DNA of 64,000 nt from Gracilariopsis chorda (lineage: Eukaryota > Rhodophyta > Florideophyceae > Gracilariales > Gracilariaceae): assembly GCA_003194525.1 (NCBI GenBank), contig NBIV01000047.1, positions 186,001 through 250,000 of the forward strand, read 5' to 3'. Positions 55,601-64,000 of this stretch are shown in pieces. The notes under the pieces were generated by a model. It was not told where the DNA came from. It saw only the letters and a program-made list of their open reading frames with translations, and searched no databases. The position numbers and the translations under genes were made by a program. Position 1 is the first letter of the stretch. The number at the start of each line of letters is the position of its first letter.

Positions 55601-56267
55601 TAAGCTCGATCCCGTTGTTCAGAAACGCGTGGACACAGTTGTGAAACACAGCAAGTTTCGAACAGTTGCTCGTCTTCAAAACGAGGTGAATGTGATGATG
55701 AATGATCTAGAAATGGGTGACATGGACCTGTCAGCGACGGATGACGAGGAGGTCGAGTTACGTCAACGCTTCAATGTTCTGGCAGCCACAAGCAATGCGG
55801 AAACGGTGAGCGCTCAAGAAGCAGTTAAGGAGCTGCAGCATATTCTAGAGAGAAGGTTGAAGCTCCAAGCAGAAGCTGGAGATGTAGCGAATGCTGTCAT
55901 TGGACATATGGGCAATCGTGGGCGCCTCAACTTTGACGCATTCTTGATGGCATTTTGCGACATGAAGAAGAAGTATCCAGCGCCACAGACTCGCAAGATC
56001 CCAGTAGAGCTTAGTGAGAACTTCCAGTCGGCCGCAGGGGGCTCGCAGTTGCTGAAAAGTATCGCGAAACCCGTTTTGCGGGCACTTTTCCATGAGTCAT
56101 GTAGTGAAGGGGGCTCAATTGGGAGCGGAGTATCGTTCAGACGAAGTAGAGAGGAATGGGACGAGTCGGAAGTTGACAGACTACTGACGGAACACGGTGT
56201 GAACGGTGCGATGATAGAAGAAGAAGGGTTCATTGAGGTAGGAATGAAGGTGCTTTTTGGAGACTGA
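52656..56267 (+). CDS. Ankyrin-repeat protein with coiled coil and C-terminal hydrophobic domain (1203 aa)
   Basis: ATG at 52656 (MSRTLRDAARDGN) chosen over an upstream in-frame TTG. 21 full 33-aa ankyrin repeats (about residues 2-694; consensus TALxLAAxxGHSAVVQQLLxAGAQIDHA) plus a partial one; these form a protein-binding solenoid. Next: a helical region (about 705-835), a coiled coil (about 838-905), a basic RKHQRNR followed by a glycine-rich hydrophobic segment at about 912-940 (IAGILSSCLSIIPVVGGAIAGA), a further hydrophobic stretch (TGLLAFLSVDL), helices, an EF-hand-like GRLNFDAFLMAFC (about 1087-1099) and an acidic end. Middle repeats are near-identical, showing recent duplication. No signal peptide. 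Could be a cytosolic sensor or membrane-associated scaffold; function inferred only from layout. Confidence 0.9.
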   Translation: MSRTLRDAARDGNSSETYRLISRGARIDEQNAEGDTALIIAARNGHIDVVQQLVHSCAQMDHANQYGNTALTRAAQYGHSVVVQQLLQAGAQIDHADQYGCTALILAAQNGHSAVVQQLLHANAPVDHAANNGNTALTLGAEYGHSAVVRQLLQAGAQVDQAAEDGRTALIVAARNGHSAVVLQLLHANARVDHAANNGDTALTLGADRGYSAVVQQLMHAGAQIDHAGEDRRTALILAARNGHSAVVQQLVQAGAQIDHADQYGCTAMILAAQNGHSAMVQQLLLANGQVDHAANNGHTALTLGAEYGHSAVVQQLLHAGAQIDHATKDGRTALTLAARNGPPAVVRQLLQAGAQIDHASQDGNTALVEAAWNRKSDVVKQLLQAGANIDHANQHGNTALMEAAWNGNSDVVKQLLEAGATIDHANLDSNTALIAAAWAGHSSGVQQLLQAGAQIDHAFVDGRTALILAAQNGHSAVVQQLLLANGQVDHAANSGHTALTLGAEYGHSAVVQQLLHAGAQIDHAIEDGRTALILAARNGHSAVVQELLEAGVQINQVNQYGCTALILAAQNGHSVVVQQLLHANAHVNHAANNGNTALTLGADRGYSAVVQQLLQAGAQIDHANQDGNTALTQAAWNGSCGVLDELLKYDANVNRRDKEGSTPVVIALKRGHKEFTRRLLDAGADPRAKNDAGEYAVSLVSCDSKLATELRLVGPQARASNALEQLWITYASSVPPKNELLAALRSDQITSFSSFIMAHNLLLLAVRQRIIRKEEVRLLGGSRDYILHEVYLPVTKVDLTQEQKCLVAKVLSYAEKLGFIRDATFVKVVAELRSEIRESNIQLQTALVTVARKINSIDQRVDTLEKWTKQAAEEFRKACEGQQQMVKDMQRMSTSLNELHSLLRKHQRNRMIAGILSSCLSIIPVVGGAIAGATLATCDLGFGITYEQASALGITGLLAFLSVDLSSFQSIGTLTSKEFLSKLDPVVQKRVDTVVKHSKFRTVARLQNEVNVMMNDLEMGDMDLSATDDEEVELRQRFNVLAATSNAETVSAQEAVKELQHILERRLKLQAEAGDVANAVIGHMGNRGRLNFDAFLMAFCDMKKKYPAPQTRKIPVELSENFQSAAGGSQLLKSIAKPVLRALFHESCSEGGSIGSGVSFRRSREEWDESEVDRLLTEHGVNGAMIEEEGFIEVGMKVLFGD

Positions 56268-57675
56268 TGTTGTAGCGCTGTTATCTTTGTTGTTTTTTGG
56301 GGAAGGAGTTTTGAAGCAGGCGAGTTCAAAGTACTTTGATATGCAAAAAGAACGGTTTTCTTAGAGAAGGTGCCGGTGATCATGTGTGTGGGTGGAAGTT
56401 ATGCACATGTGTCCATCTCTAAGTTGTAAACTTAGTGGACGCAGAAACTGCTTGATTTCCTGCGGAGAGAAAAGTATCTTTAAACAGATATGTTTTACCT
56501 GTATGTTGCAATTAGACATCACGGACCCACAATAAAGAAGAAGCAAGAAGAAGTTGTGAACTCTGCATATTCCTCTGAGGTATGCAACTACTTGTGAAAT
56601 GGGAATGCTGGTTCTGCCTTTCTGCCTTCAAGACGGGTTAAGAAGGTAATGTCATTGCTTACCGACAGTTTGAAATCACAGAATTCTTATGACGTACCGA
56701 CTTGGTTTCTCTTGTGCTTGCACAAACTTAGGGTTTAAAGCCTCGTCAGAAGCAAGCATGTTGCAATCCATGGGGTAGAGGGGTCCATGCAGCTTGCACC
56801 CCAACATCATCCGTACAATCGGTTCATGCTAATGTCCTCCTTAATCCGCCGCCGCTTGACAACTTCTGGAAAAGGAGCATATTCTCATTCTGCTTTCCGC
56901 GATGTTGCAGCCTTGTCACCGTGTTCATCGCAGTAATCGTCTCATAGTGTGTCTGGAAAGCATCTCGTCACCATAAACTTTGACGCTTCCGCTTTACGCT
57001 TGCGATTCGCGCCGGAATAGTGAGAGGATGTAGTGTTCCGAAAGTGGCATCTTTAGAGCGGCAAGATCCATTCTGTCACACTCATGGATAGATGAAAATG
57101 AATGTGAAAGAGCATAGAGTGTCGGGTAGAAACCCCATCAGTCCATGCGAGTGTCACTATGATCAGTGGGGTGGAGGGCTTGGGGGTGCTCTTGAAAAAA
57201 CAAACCTCGCTTTTCAAAGGAAGAACTTGTTTCTCAGTTCAGGAATATTGAAACTGTCAGGTTGATTGCAGCACAAAGACAGCACCACGCACTCCATGCA
57301 GGCAGATGCGGACATTAGGTCTGTAAAGTATGGTTTTGAGGTGTAGGTGTTTGCGGGTGAGCGCATTGTGGCGATGGTGCGGAGGAGATTTGAAGGTGAT
57401 TGAAAACTGGACAACTTCAATTCATTCGTACTGCATGAAAAAGTATGGAAAAGTTGCACTCAAGATCCAGTTTCAGTTTTTTTTACTGTGTTTGTGGATC
57501 GGCTCTCTCGCGGTCACTGATCCCGTTGCTTCGCACTTCTGCAAACCGTGAGCACAATGCGAAAGATTAGGCTGGTCAAGTGAACACTAGTTTTAAATTG
57601 TGACGACTAGGCTACAAAAGTCACCGGCCAGATACTGATAAAGCGTGTCCAGCGATATTTGTACCCTTGATGTCG

Positions 57676-58118
57676 TATCATTTCTGTGGAAGCCCACTAC
57701 TAGCTAGTGTCTATCGGACCGCAGACCTCATATGAGGTCAAAACAATCAACTTTACGTTTAATTTTAGTTATTTTGATCGGAATTTTTTGCCTTTTGTAG
57801 TCCGCATAAGTTATGCAACATGTTTTTGTATAGCAAAAATTCTAAGCTTCTGTTGTTTATGCTAGGTGAGAAGCAGAAACTTAAGACAACCAAATGGGTT
57901 GATAGAGATGTGCTTGTGAAATATGGCTAATTTACTACAGAGCTTCAGAAAACCGGCTTTTTTGATATCAAAAACGTACTTTTGATTCAAAAACGTTTCT
58001 GACGCGTGTATGAAAGGTTCAAAACCTTCAAAAAACAATCATTTGGCAACATTACATCCGGGCGGATAGACAAGTGTCTATCCGCCCGGATGTAATGTTG
58101 GCTTCCACAGAAATGATA
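57676..58118. repeat. Foldback element: 18-bp inverted repeats and a perfect 26-bp-stem hairpin
   Basis: TATCATTTCTGTGGAAGC (57676-57693) is exactly inverted at 58101-58118. Directly inside the right copy lies a perfect hairpin: arms 58047-58072 and 58075-58100 (26 bp, starting CAACATTACATCCGGGCGG) around a 2-nt centre AG. About 440 bp in total, no coding sequence; size and structure suggest a MITE-like element or the remains of one. Confidence 0.85.
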
Positions 58119-58406
58119 GACACTGCAAAGAAGTTTAGCGGAAGAGTCTCCGCTGTTCTCCTTTCGCGATACCGTAGCGTCATGGGACCCAACCAAATCA
58201 TGGTCGGCTACTGTACATGGACACAGTGGAGAAAATACAGCATTGCTCTGTCCTTGGGCCAAGGACCTTGGCAGTATTATGCAAGTCCGAGGCCAAGTCG
58301 GTTCGATTTGCGATCCCTGTCGTGCAGCAGCATATATTGACATCTGGGATGATTTACGTCTCCACATTCGCAAAATGTGTGTGTGTTTGTATGAGCTCGT
58401 TTCTCT

Positions 58407-58550
58407 AATTCCAAGACACCGGTAGCGGTTAGGTCGAAAAGAACCTCTCTCTCTAGATAAATAATTACTTTTCTTACCATGTTCCTACTATTGACTCGGC
58501 GTCAGAATCTTTCCTCTCTCGGAGAGGTGGAAGTTCTCTAAGTCTAAGTT
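58407..58550 (+). repeat. Dispersed repeat copy 2
   Basis: Diverged match to 5400-5545 in the same orientation (see that copy). It lies 290 bp from the foldback, as copy 1 lies next to a foldback. Confidence 0.45.
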
Positions 58551-60404
58551 CTCTAAGTCTGGACAGCGCTCTTCGGCGGCATGTAAGACAAAATGGTCTA
58601 CACTATCTAGTATATTGAGCCCACATCCGAGCCAACAGAAACATTTTCTGTTGTGGATATACGTAGAAACAGGGTGTAGTGTTGGGACGTGACCAGTAAA
58701 ACGTTGCGCCAAGGCAGTATGCGCTCTTCTCAGAATCACCGTATTTAGCAGCGGCTCTGGAACTTCGCTTATTGGCTCTGCTCTAGTAAGGCGGATGCGG
58801 GTTCTTCATTTCACGTAGAGGAAGTCGAATTCTTTTTAGAGTTGCTGCTCGATAGATAAGCCAAGGCTTTGCAAGGTCGTCTGTAGCCTCGTTTTATGGT
58901 AGCCTGCGGTGTCCTGGTACCCATCCAATTTGCCAGTGACAACAGTTTGTTATAAATGTCATGCATTCAAAGATATCCTGAAGCTGGCATGTTCTTTATT
59001 GTGATCTCTCTCTCTCTCTGTTTACGAACGAGTAACATCAATTCTATGTTAGCCCGGGGGTTTGCTAAGGACCCCTACAACCTATAACGCGTTCTTCGTA
59101 CGATAGCTATTAGCTACAACCCGGAGTCGTGCTACACACACTGGGTTACTACTATACTAAGAATGCATTAGGTGTCTAGGCGTGTTCAACCGCAGAATCG
59201 TTTCGTTTCCGAGGACTGTTGCCTTCTTCATTCCACCATTTCATTCAACCTCTAGAGGTCCTCGGGTAAGGGGCACACCACGACAAGGCGATTCGCATGT
59301 ACCACGTTGGCCGCCAAGAAACCATTGACGACATCCTTTCCGCCCAATCCTCATTTCAGCGGCAAGATCGGGGGTAAGAACCGGCGCGTAACCTGCTGCG
59401 GCGTCTGATCCAAGTGTAGATCCTCCGAGAAAACCCTGGAAAAAACCCCGGTCCAGAGGCTCCTTTGGAGCTCTTCCTTCGAGGGAAAAATTCAGGGAAA
59501 CAGCGGCTGGATCTTCTTCCGGTAGCGGGCCCGTGACCGACTGCGTACGTGCAGTTACGCGGGTGACTTTTCAAGACTATTCACCCAGGTCCGCGAGGGC
59601 AACTGGCAAGCTGACCGGTTGCTTGGGCGAGTTTAACGACCTCCCGGGTCATTATTGTGATCAACAGTGCTCTATTACCAAGCTGAAGGAGAGCTTTCAG
59701 TAAAAGCATTCTCTCTTCAGGAAGGCCAAGAACTTCTGTGGCTCACATCCGTCCTTGGCCTCCGTTGCAGATCCGTCTGCGTTCTCATTTCGCTCCGTCC
59801 CGGTGACAAGGGATCAGAGTCGTTTGGCTACGTGCAAAATGTGGGGACCCGAGCACTCTTCTGCATTTCTTCTTCCTCTGTCTCTTGTTTTTCCGTGGTT
59901 TCACTTTACTCTTAACTCATGCCTATGCTCATACTCCCCACAGCAACAGGTAAAGCACATTCTGAACTTAGCACCACCACTTCGGCGACAAGAAAACAGT
60001 GCAGTTCACCACCTTGATCCTAAATGCACTACAGTTCGGAATAACGTAGTTGTCAATGATTTGAACTAAATACATGTGTTTTCCTCCGTCATGATGCTTT
60101 GAAGAGGTCACTAGGTAACTGGATCATCAAAATGGCCGATTTCACAGTCGTTATTAGCCAATGCAGCACTCACTTATATTACGTAGCTCCAAATCTTCAG
60201 CGTTTATGTTTCCTAAACGCCTAGCTGAAGTAACGTGCGTACAAGTGACACAATGACATACGCGACCGTATAAAGCTTTGTGCGTCAGGCGTACCACTAC
60301 TCGTTACGCAACTCTACCAAAGAAGAAATACCATTCGATAGCATATTCTCTCCTGGGCCGCGCTCATCTACTGCGTACAGCGCGTACGACAAGTCAACTC
60401 AGAA

Positions 60405-60515
60405 ATGGAAGGGTACAAGCCGATCCACTTTCACGAGGTGTACCCGTCTTCCTTCCGCCAACGAGAGAGACGAAATGGACAGGTGATTTTGTCTCTCACG
60501 GAGACCAACAACCTT
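60405..60515 (+). repeat. About 110-bp dispersed repeat, copy 1
   Basis: AAGGGTACAAGCCGATCC ... GTCTTCCTTCCGCCAACGAG ... AATGGACAGG ... TCTCTCACGGAGACCAACAA. A clear direct-repeat match lies at 63499-63611, downstream of the RWP-RK-like gene, so the two copies flank that gene. Origin unknown. Confidence 0.8.
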
Positions 60516-61541
60516 TCAGCCAGAAATGGAAGGATGATGTCTTTCTTTCTTGCGTTTATCTACAAACTTGTAGATGCCCTTTCATGTTTGCATCATTGCA
60601 CCGCACAATGATGCATCGAGTGACGTCGGTGCAACGAGGCCGGCCACCCGTGCACCACGGCGGTATCAAGGCACGGGTCAGGGCAAATGTTGGTCTACTG
60701 TACCTCCGATACTCCTACATTCAAACAGCGCCTCTTTTAATTGTACTCGTTTCATTTGCACAGTGCGACGTGCATTCACCACCGCTGATACCCAATACCG
60801 TACCGCAGAGATGTACCCCTTCGCTGCAGCAGTCAGTACACGGCGTCTTTGCAGAGAGCACGGTTACAAAGGTACACTGTCCGCTTGTACGCGCCCTTTT
60901 ATCCCCAACAAGAAGTCGATACTACAGGTGATTTGAAGAATTTGATACATGTTTCTACCACTCTATTGAATGCTCATTGATCAGAGCTTTCATTTCCCAT
61001 CATCATGTGGCTCAACATCGCCACACTGCCTCCATTTTTCCCGACACTAGTGCTGATACTTTTTGTTTTCTTTTACCGTGCATTTTCAGTCTAACAATCT
61101 TCCGAATTAAAACTAAAGGCATCTCTCTCACGCTTCCACAGACAAAAAAGGGACACTCTTCTCACAAAGCCGTTTACGTCATGTTGTCTATCAGTCCGTT
61201 AAAACTTTCTTGAGCTTCCTCCCAAAGCTATAAACGTTCTCCAATTCATTCCAGTTTCTCGCCGTTCAACTCAACTTGACCCGCATCTAATTCTTAATCA
61301 CGGCGAGGCAGACCTCTTTAAATGGCCTTCTAAGACTAGGAAGACATTCCGCCGTACCCATCCCTCCTTCTTTTCATCAACAACGCTTCGTGTCCTTTCT
61401 CCCTGCATTCTAATCCGCTAACAGACAGGGTCCTTACACGGTTCCCTCCCTATCACCTTCCATAGCTCTAATTCAACACTATCTCCTGAGAAGTCAGCCT
61501 TCCCCTTTTTATAGTCTCTTCCGCTCCCTCTACTACTCTCA

Positions 61542-63041
61542 ATGGCTCGGAGAAATATTTCCACACGTCAGCTTCCATCCTTTGCAGTCTTACTCCCATC
61601 GTCCCAGGACACGTCTCCGTTTTGTTCCAGGATAGGACCTTCACGGCTTGCATCCGACCCACCGCTTCAATCACCAGTACAATTTCCGACACTGGACTCC
61701 TGGACTTTAGATAATTGTGCTTATCCCTCACCAATGACTGCACACACAGCACTCGGCTCCATGCGACCAAGAGCACCATCAGTGCCTTTTTTTGACCAAA
61801 CAATCCCAATGAGATCACCGCCTCCCCCTCTTTCGGTAGCTACAGATCAGTCTGCGCTCTCTGCTATAGCCCAAGAACAGTATGCGCTTCTTGAACAAGT
61901 TCTCAGGAAGGATGAAATCAATGGCCAGAGTTCAGTATTGCCGCATAAACCAGAGCGTCCAAATGACGCTATTGGCTCTCCCCTCATGGGAGAAGAGTTC
62001 TACTTGGGAGATATGATGCCGGACACCCCAGTACAACATCATCACGACATGTCGTCTGCTCAAGTGCTACTAGTTGAACTAAAGGCTGGTGATCGGCTGA
62101 TGGCAGGAATTTCAGGTTCCGAACACAAAGGTATAGAGGCTGCGGAGCAATCGCTTGACATAGGCTCATTGGATTCTGGTGCGGCTGCCACAGATATATC
62201 AAGTGGATTGGACAGCTTTTGCGCATCTCATCAGTCTGATGCTGGTTCGGGTAACGGACATCATCAGAGTCAGCACCTGGTGGGTATTTTCGGAGCAAAG
62301 AAGACGGAAAATACAGAAGATGACTATCATGTTAATCAGGAGGCAATTCGTCAGTTTCGAAATATGATTCCATTTCACGCTCCTCCTTTCTCTCGCACCT
62401 TGTTCGAGGCCGGGAAACGTGAAGATGAAGAGTATTACACCAAATGTGAAGATGGAGATGAACAGGACTGTGATGAAGATGATGAGGGAGCGGATGCACA
62501 TAGTATCAATACCAACAGTGAGATGAGGCTACCCTTCGACCGCAGTAACATGTCTATGAGCAGCCCGGGTATTGAAAGTCATCCAGACTTGTACGAAAAC
62601 ATTGACCCTCTCCTTCGAGCAAAAGTCGATGCTCTGGCAAGAAAGATATCTGGAATGCCGAGACGAAAACTACGAGAATGTCTAGCACAGCGCGTGACAA
62701 TTGAGGACGTCGAACCGCTGATGGTTTTGAACCGGGACGAACTGGCGGGCATGTTGGGACTGGGTGTAACTACATGGAAAATGTTTGTGCATAATTCGCT
62801 AGGAGTGCCAAGATGGCCTGCGCGTGCTCTCAAATCGCAAGTGGTGAAGGAAAATAAACTGCTTCAGAGGCTGAAGGAGGCGGAGATGCGCGGAGATGCA
62901 GATGCGATGCACCGACTGAGGACTGAACATTCTCGAGTTGTTCAGAGCCACATGAAGCGACGGAAGATGTTCCGATTAGAGGCGAAGCAAAGGTTGCAAA
63001 AGCCTGGTTTCAAGAAGAGACGGGGACTGTATCGTTGTTAG
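61542..63041 (+). CDS. RWP-RK-like domain transcription factor (499 aa)
   Basis: Single-exon frame from ATG 61542. The N-terminal 350 residues are Ser/Pro-rich and then strongly acidic (EDGDEQDCDEDDEGAD, about 303-318), likely disordered and possibly activating. The conserved part is near the C-terminus: NRDELAGMLGLGVTTWKMFV (397-416) then GVPRWPARALKS (421-432), matching the RWP-RK pattern in which a helix-turn-helix is followed by RWPxR. After it come a basic coiled coil (KENKLLQRLKEAEMRGD) and a basic tail (MKRRKMFR, KKRRG), likely nuclear localisation. RWP-RK proteins bind DNA and in plants and algae act in nitrogen response or gametogenesis. Not the canonical RWPYRK, so call it RWP-RK-like; no NIN/PB1 domain seen. 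Confidence 0.8.
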   Translation: MARRNISTRQLPSFAVLLPSSQDTSPFCSRIGPSRLASDPPLQSPVQFPTLDSWTLDNCAYPSPMTAHTALGSMRPRAPSVPFFDQTIPMRSPPPPLSVATDQSALSAIAQEQYALLEQVLRKDEINGQSSVLPHKPERPNDAIGSPLMGEEFYLGDMMPDTPVQHHHDMSSAQVLLVELKAGDRLMAGISGSEHKGIEAAEQSLDIGSLDSGAAATDISSGLDSFCASHQSDAGSGNGHHQSQHLVGIFGAKKTENTEDDYHVNQEAIRQFRNMIPFHAPPFSRTLFEAGKREDEEYYTKCEDGDEQDCDEDDEGADAHSINTNSEMRLPFDRSNMSMSSPGIESHPDLYENIDPLLRAKVDALARKISGMPRRKLRECLAQRVTIEDVEPLMVLNRDELAGMLGLGVTTWKMFVHNSLGVPRWPARALKSQVVKENKLLQRLKEAEMRGDADAMHRLRTEHSRVVQSHMKRRKMFRLEAKQRLQKPGFKKRRGLYRC

Positions 63042-64000
63042 AGGGGGGGCATACAATTCTGGAAATCAATTGGTAGAGTGCGGAGCAACGTAGTGATAAA
63101 GCTGGAGCGGTTGTTTTGTTTCCAACTGTAAAGAGGTTTCAAAGACAAAACTGATATGGAAGGGTTCACATTGTGGGGCCTTGTTAGAATAGACTCCAGA
63201 GTACAATGGATGACGACGCGTTGTGTATTCAGAAGCCGTCGATATCGCTGTAGTCACTAATAGATACGATATGAATACGGGTCCGGCATTCTGAGCTGTT
63301 CCTGAACTGTACGTTTCTGGGAGAATGTTAATTGCATAGAATTATATCGAAAGGCACGGATATGTTGTGCTGACGCTGTGGCTCAATGTCTAAAGAACGG
63401 ACCAGGGCGCGCGCGTGTTTTCGATTGAATTCGGTTAGGTCAAGTTTAGAATGTGCGTCATCAACACGAAAGAAACGCACGAGCTCCTTATGGCAAGTGC
63501 AAGGGTACAAACCGATCCGCATTCTCGAGGTGTACACGTCTTCCTTCCGCCAACGAGGGAAGCGAAATGGACAGGCGATTGGGTCTCTCACGGAAACCAA
63601 CAACCCTTCAACAAGTGCAAGCACCGTACTGCATTGGGGAAGTGGTAAGGTGGTGGGCGTATTTTCGGAATTAGCGTTTCTGGAATGCACTCAAGACAAC
63701 TAGCACTTGCAGAACCAGGATGGACGCTTTTTTCATTTTTGTACCTGTTGTAAATGCATTTGAAGGCACAACTGTGCCCAAGGTCAACTACTCACGCGAT
63801 TGCAAGTTGAGTCGTTCTTCAGTGATAACTTTGCGTCATTCTTCAAAGGTACAGGGCTTGAAGGCTATCTACGGGCTGCTGCGTTGCTCCGCGTGAGGCA
63901 GTTCGGTCAGTGCGCAAATGTGCGCCCTCTTTACTGTACCCTTGTACCGTTGGTACCTTTTGCCGTTGGTAAAACTACGACGTGTCACACGCTAGAGTTA
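63042..64000. other. 3' flank, no gene; contains dispersed repeat copy 2
   Basis: The only clear structure is the second copy (63499-63611) of the 110-bp repeat also seen at 60405-60515. Short ORFs in three frames across this repeat are artefacts. A small direct repeat with CCGTTGGTA lies at about 63945-63970. Confidence 0.6.
63499..63611 (+). repeat. About 110-bp dispersed repeat, copy 2
   Basis: Same orientation as 60405-60515 with scattered substitutions (CAAGGGTACAAACCGATCC, GTCTTCCTTCCGCCAACGAG, TCTCTCACGGAAACCAACAA). Confidence 0.8.

Larger units (their letters stand above)
56268..61541. other. 5.3-kb interval without a supported gene
   Basis: Holds the foldback at 57676-58118, a dispersed-repeat copy at 58407-58550, a (TC)n run at about 59004-59019 and a repeat copy at 60405-60515. 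The longest frame (60278-60931, 217 aa) overlaps that repeat and has no recognisable domain. The last 300 bp should contain the promoter of the RWP-RK-like gene; a TTTTATAG at 61506-61513 is TATA-like but only about 30 bp before the ATG. Confidence 0.5.

Noticed and set aside
60278..60931. 217-aa ORF
   Set aside because: Overlaps a dispersed repeat that is also open in several frames at 63386-63703; composition and absence of domains argue against a gene.

Overview
This window looks like nuclear DNA of a eukaryote with compact, apparently intronless genes and heavy transposon load. The clues are two Rep/Pif1 Helitrons, two Ty3/gypsy LTR elements (one with a chromodomain), an RWP-RK-like regulator, a 21-repeat ankyrin protein and long gene-poor repeat tracts. 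A red alga of the Chondrus type would fit (single-exon genes, Gypsy-rich, RWP-RK present), but this is inferred from gene content only; no organelle, rRNA or other diagnostic locus is present.

Layout. 0-6.2 kb: two paralogous coiled-coil proteins of 624 and 626 aa transcribed head to head from a 1.3 kb spacer, then non-coding DNA with foldback repeats. 6.2-11.1 kb: a decayed Helitron (minus strand). 11.4-14.2 kb: a 68-bp minisatellite, a small frameshifted ORF, and a satellite array of about 460-bp units. 14.2-19.8 kb: a second, much better preserved Helitron (minus strand) whose Rep-helicase frame is broken mainly by in-frame stops. 20.7-23.1 kb: more of the same satellite (430-470 bp units), so the Helitron sits between two arrays. 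Each unit carries the paired GC hairpins that also lie just beyond the helicase stop codon of both Helitrons. 23.1-26.5 kb: no convincing gene. 26.5-37.6 kb: decayed gypsy element 'A' (plus strand). 37.8-38.2 kb: relict LTR. 38.77-51.03 kb: gypsy chromovirus 'X' (minus strand) with LTRs, tRNA-type primer site, polypurine tract, gag, pol and chromodomain; an inverted solo LTR interrupts gag. 52.7-56.3 kb: ankyrin/coiled-coil/hydrophobic-domain protein. 56.3-61.5 kb: gene-free with a long perfect hairpin. 61.5-63.0 kb: RWP-RK-like protein.

Most notable observations: (1) both gypsy elements carry an extra gene in antisense orientation between integrase and 3' LTR, with similar blocks; (2) satellite arrays built around the Helitron 3'-end hairpin pair; (3) element X is studded with 4-6 bp stem-loops about every 40-50 bp, even inside coding sequence; (4) a 7-bp repeat sits exactly where the reading frame switches between integrase and chromodomain; (5) element X's 3' LTR is closer to the inserted solo LTR than to its own 5' LTR; (6) the head-to-head paralogue pair and the ankyrin protein all contain a glycine-rich hydrophobic segment in an otherwise soluble helical protein. 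Host-type genes are few (four clear ones); most of the window is mobile DNA in different stages of decay.
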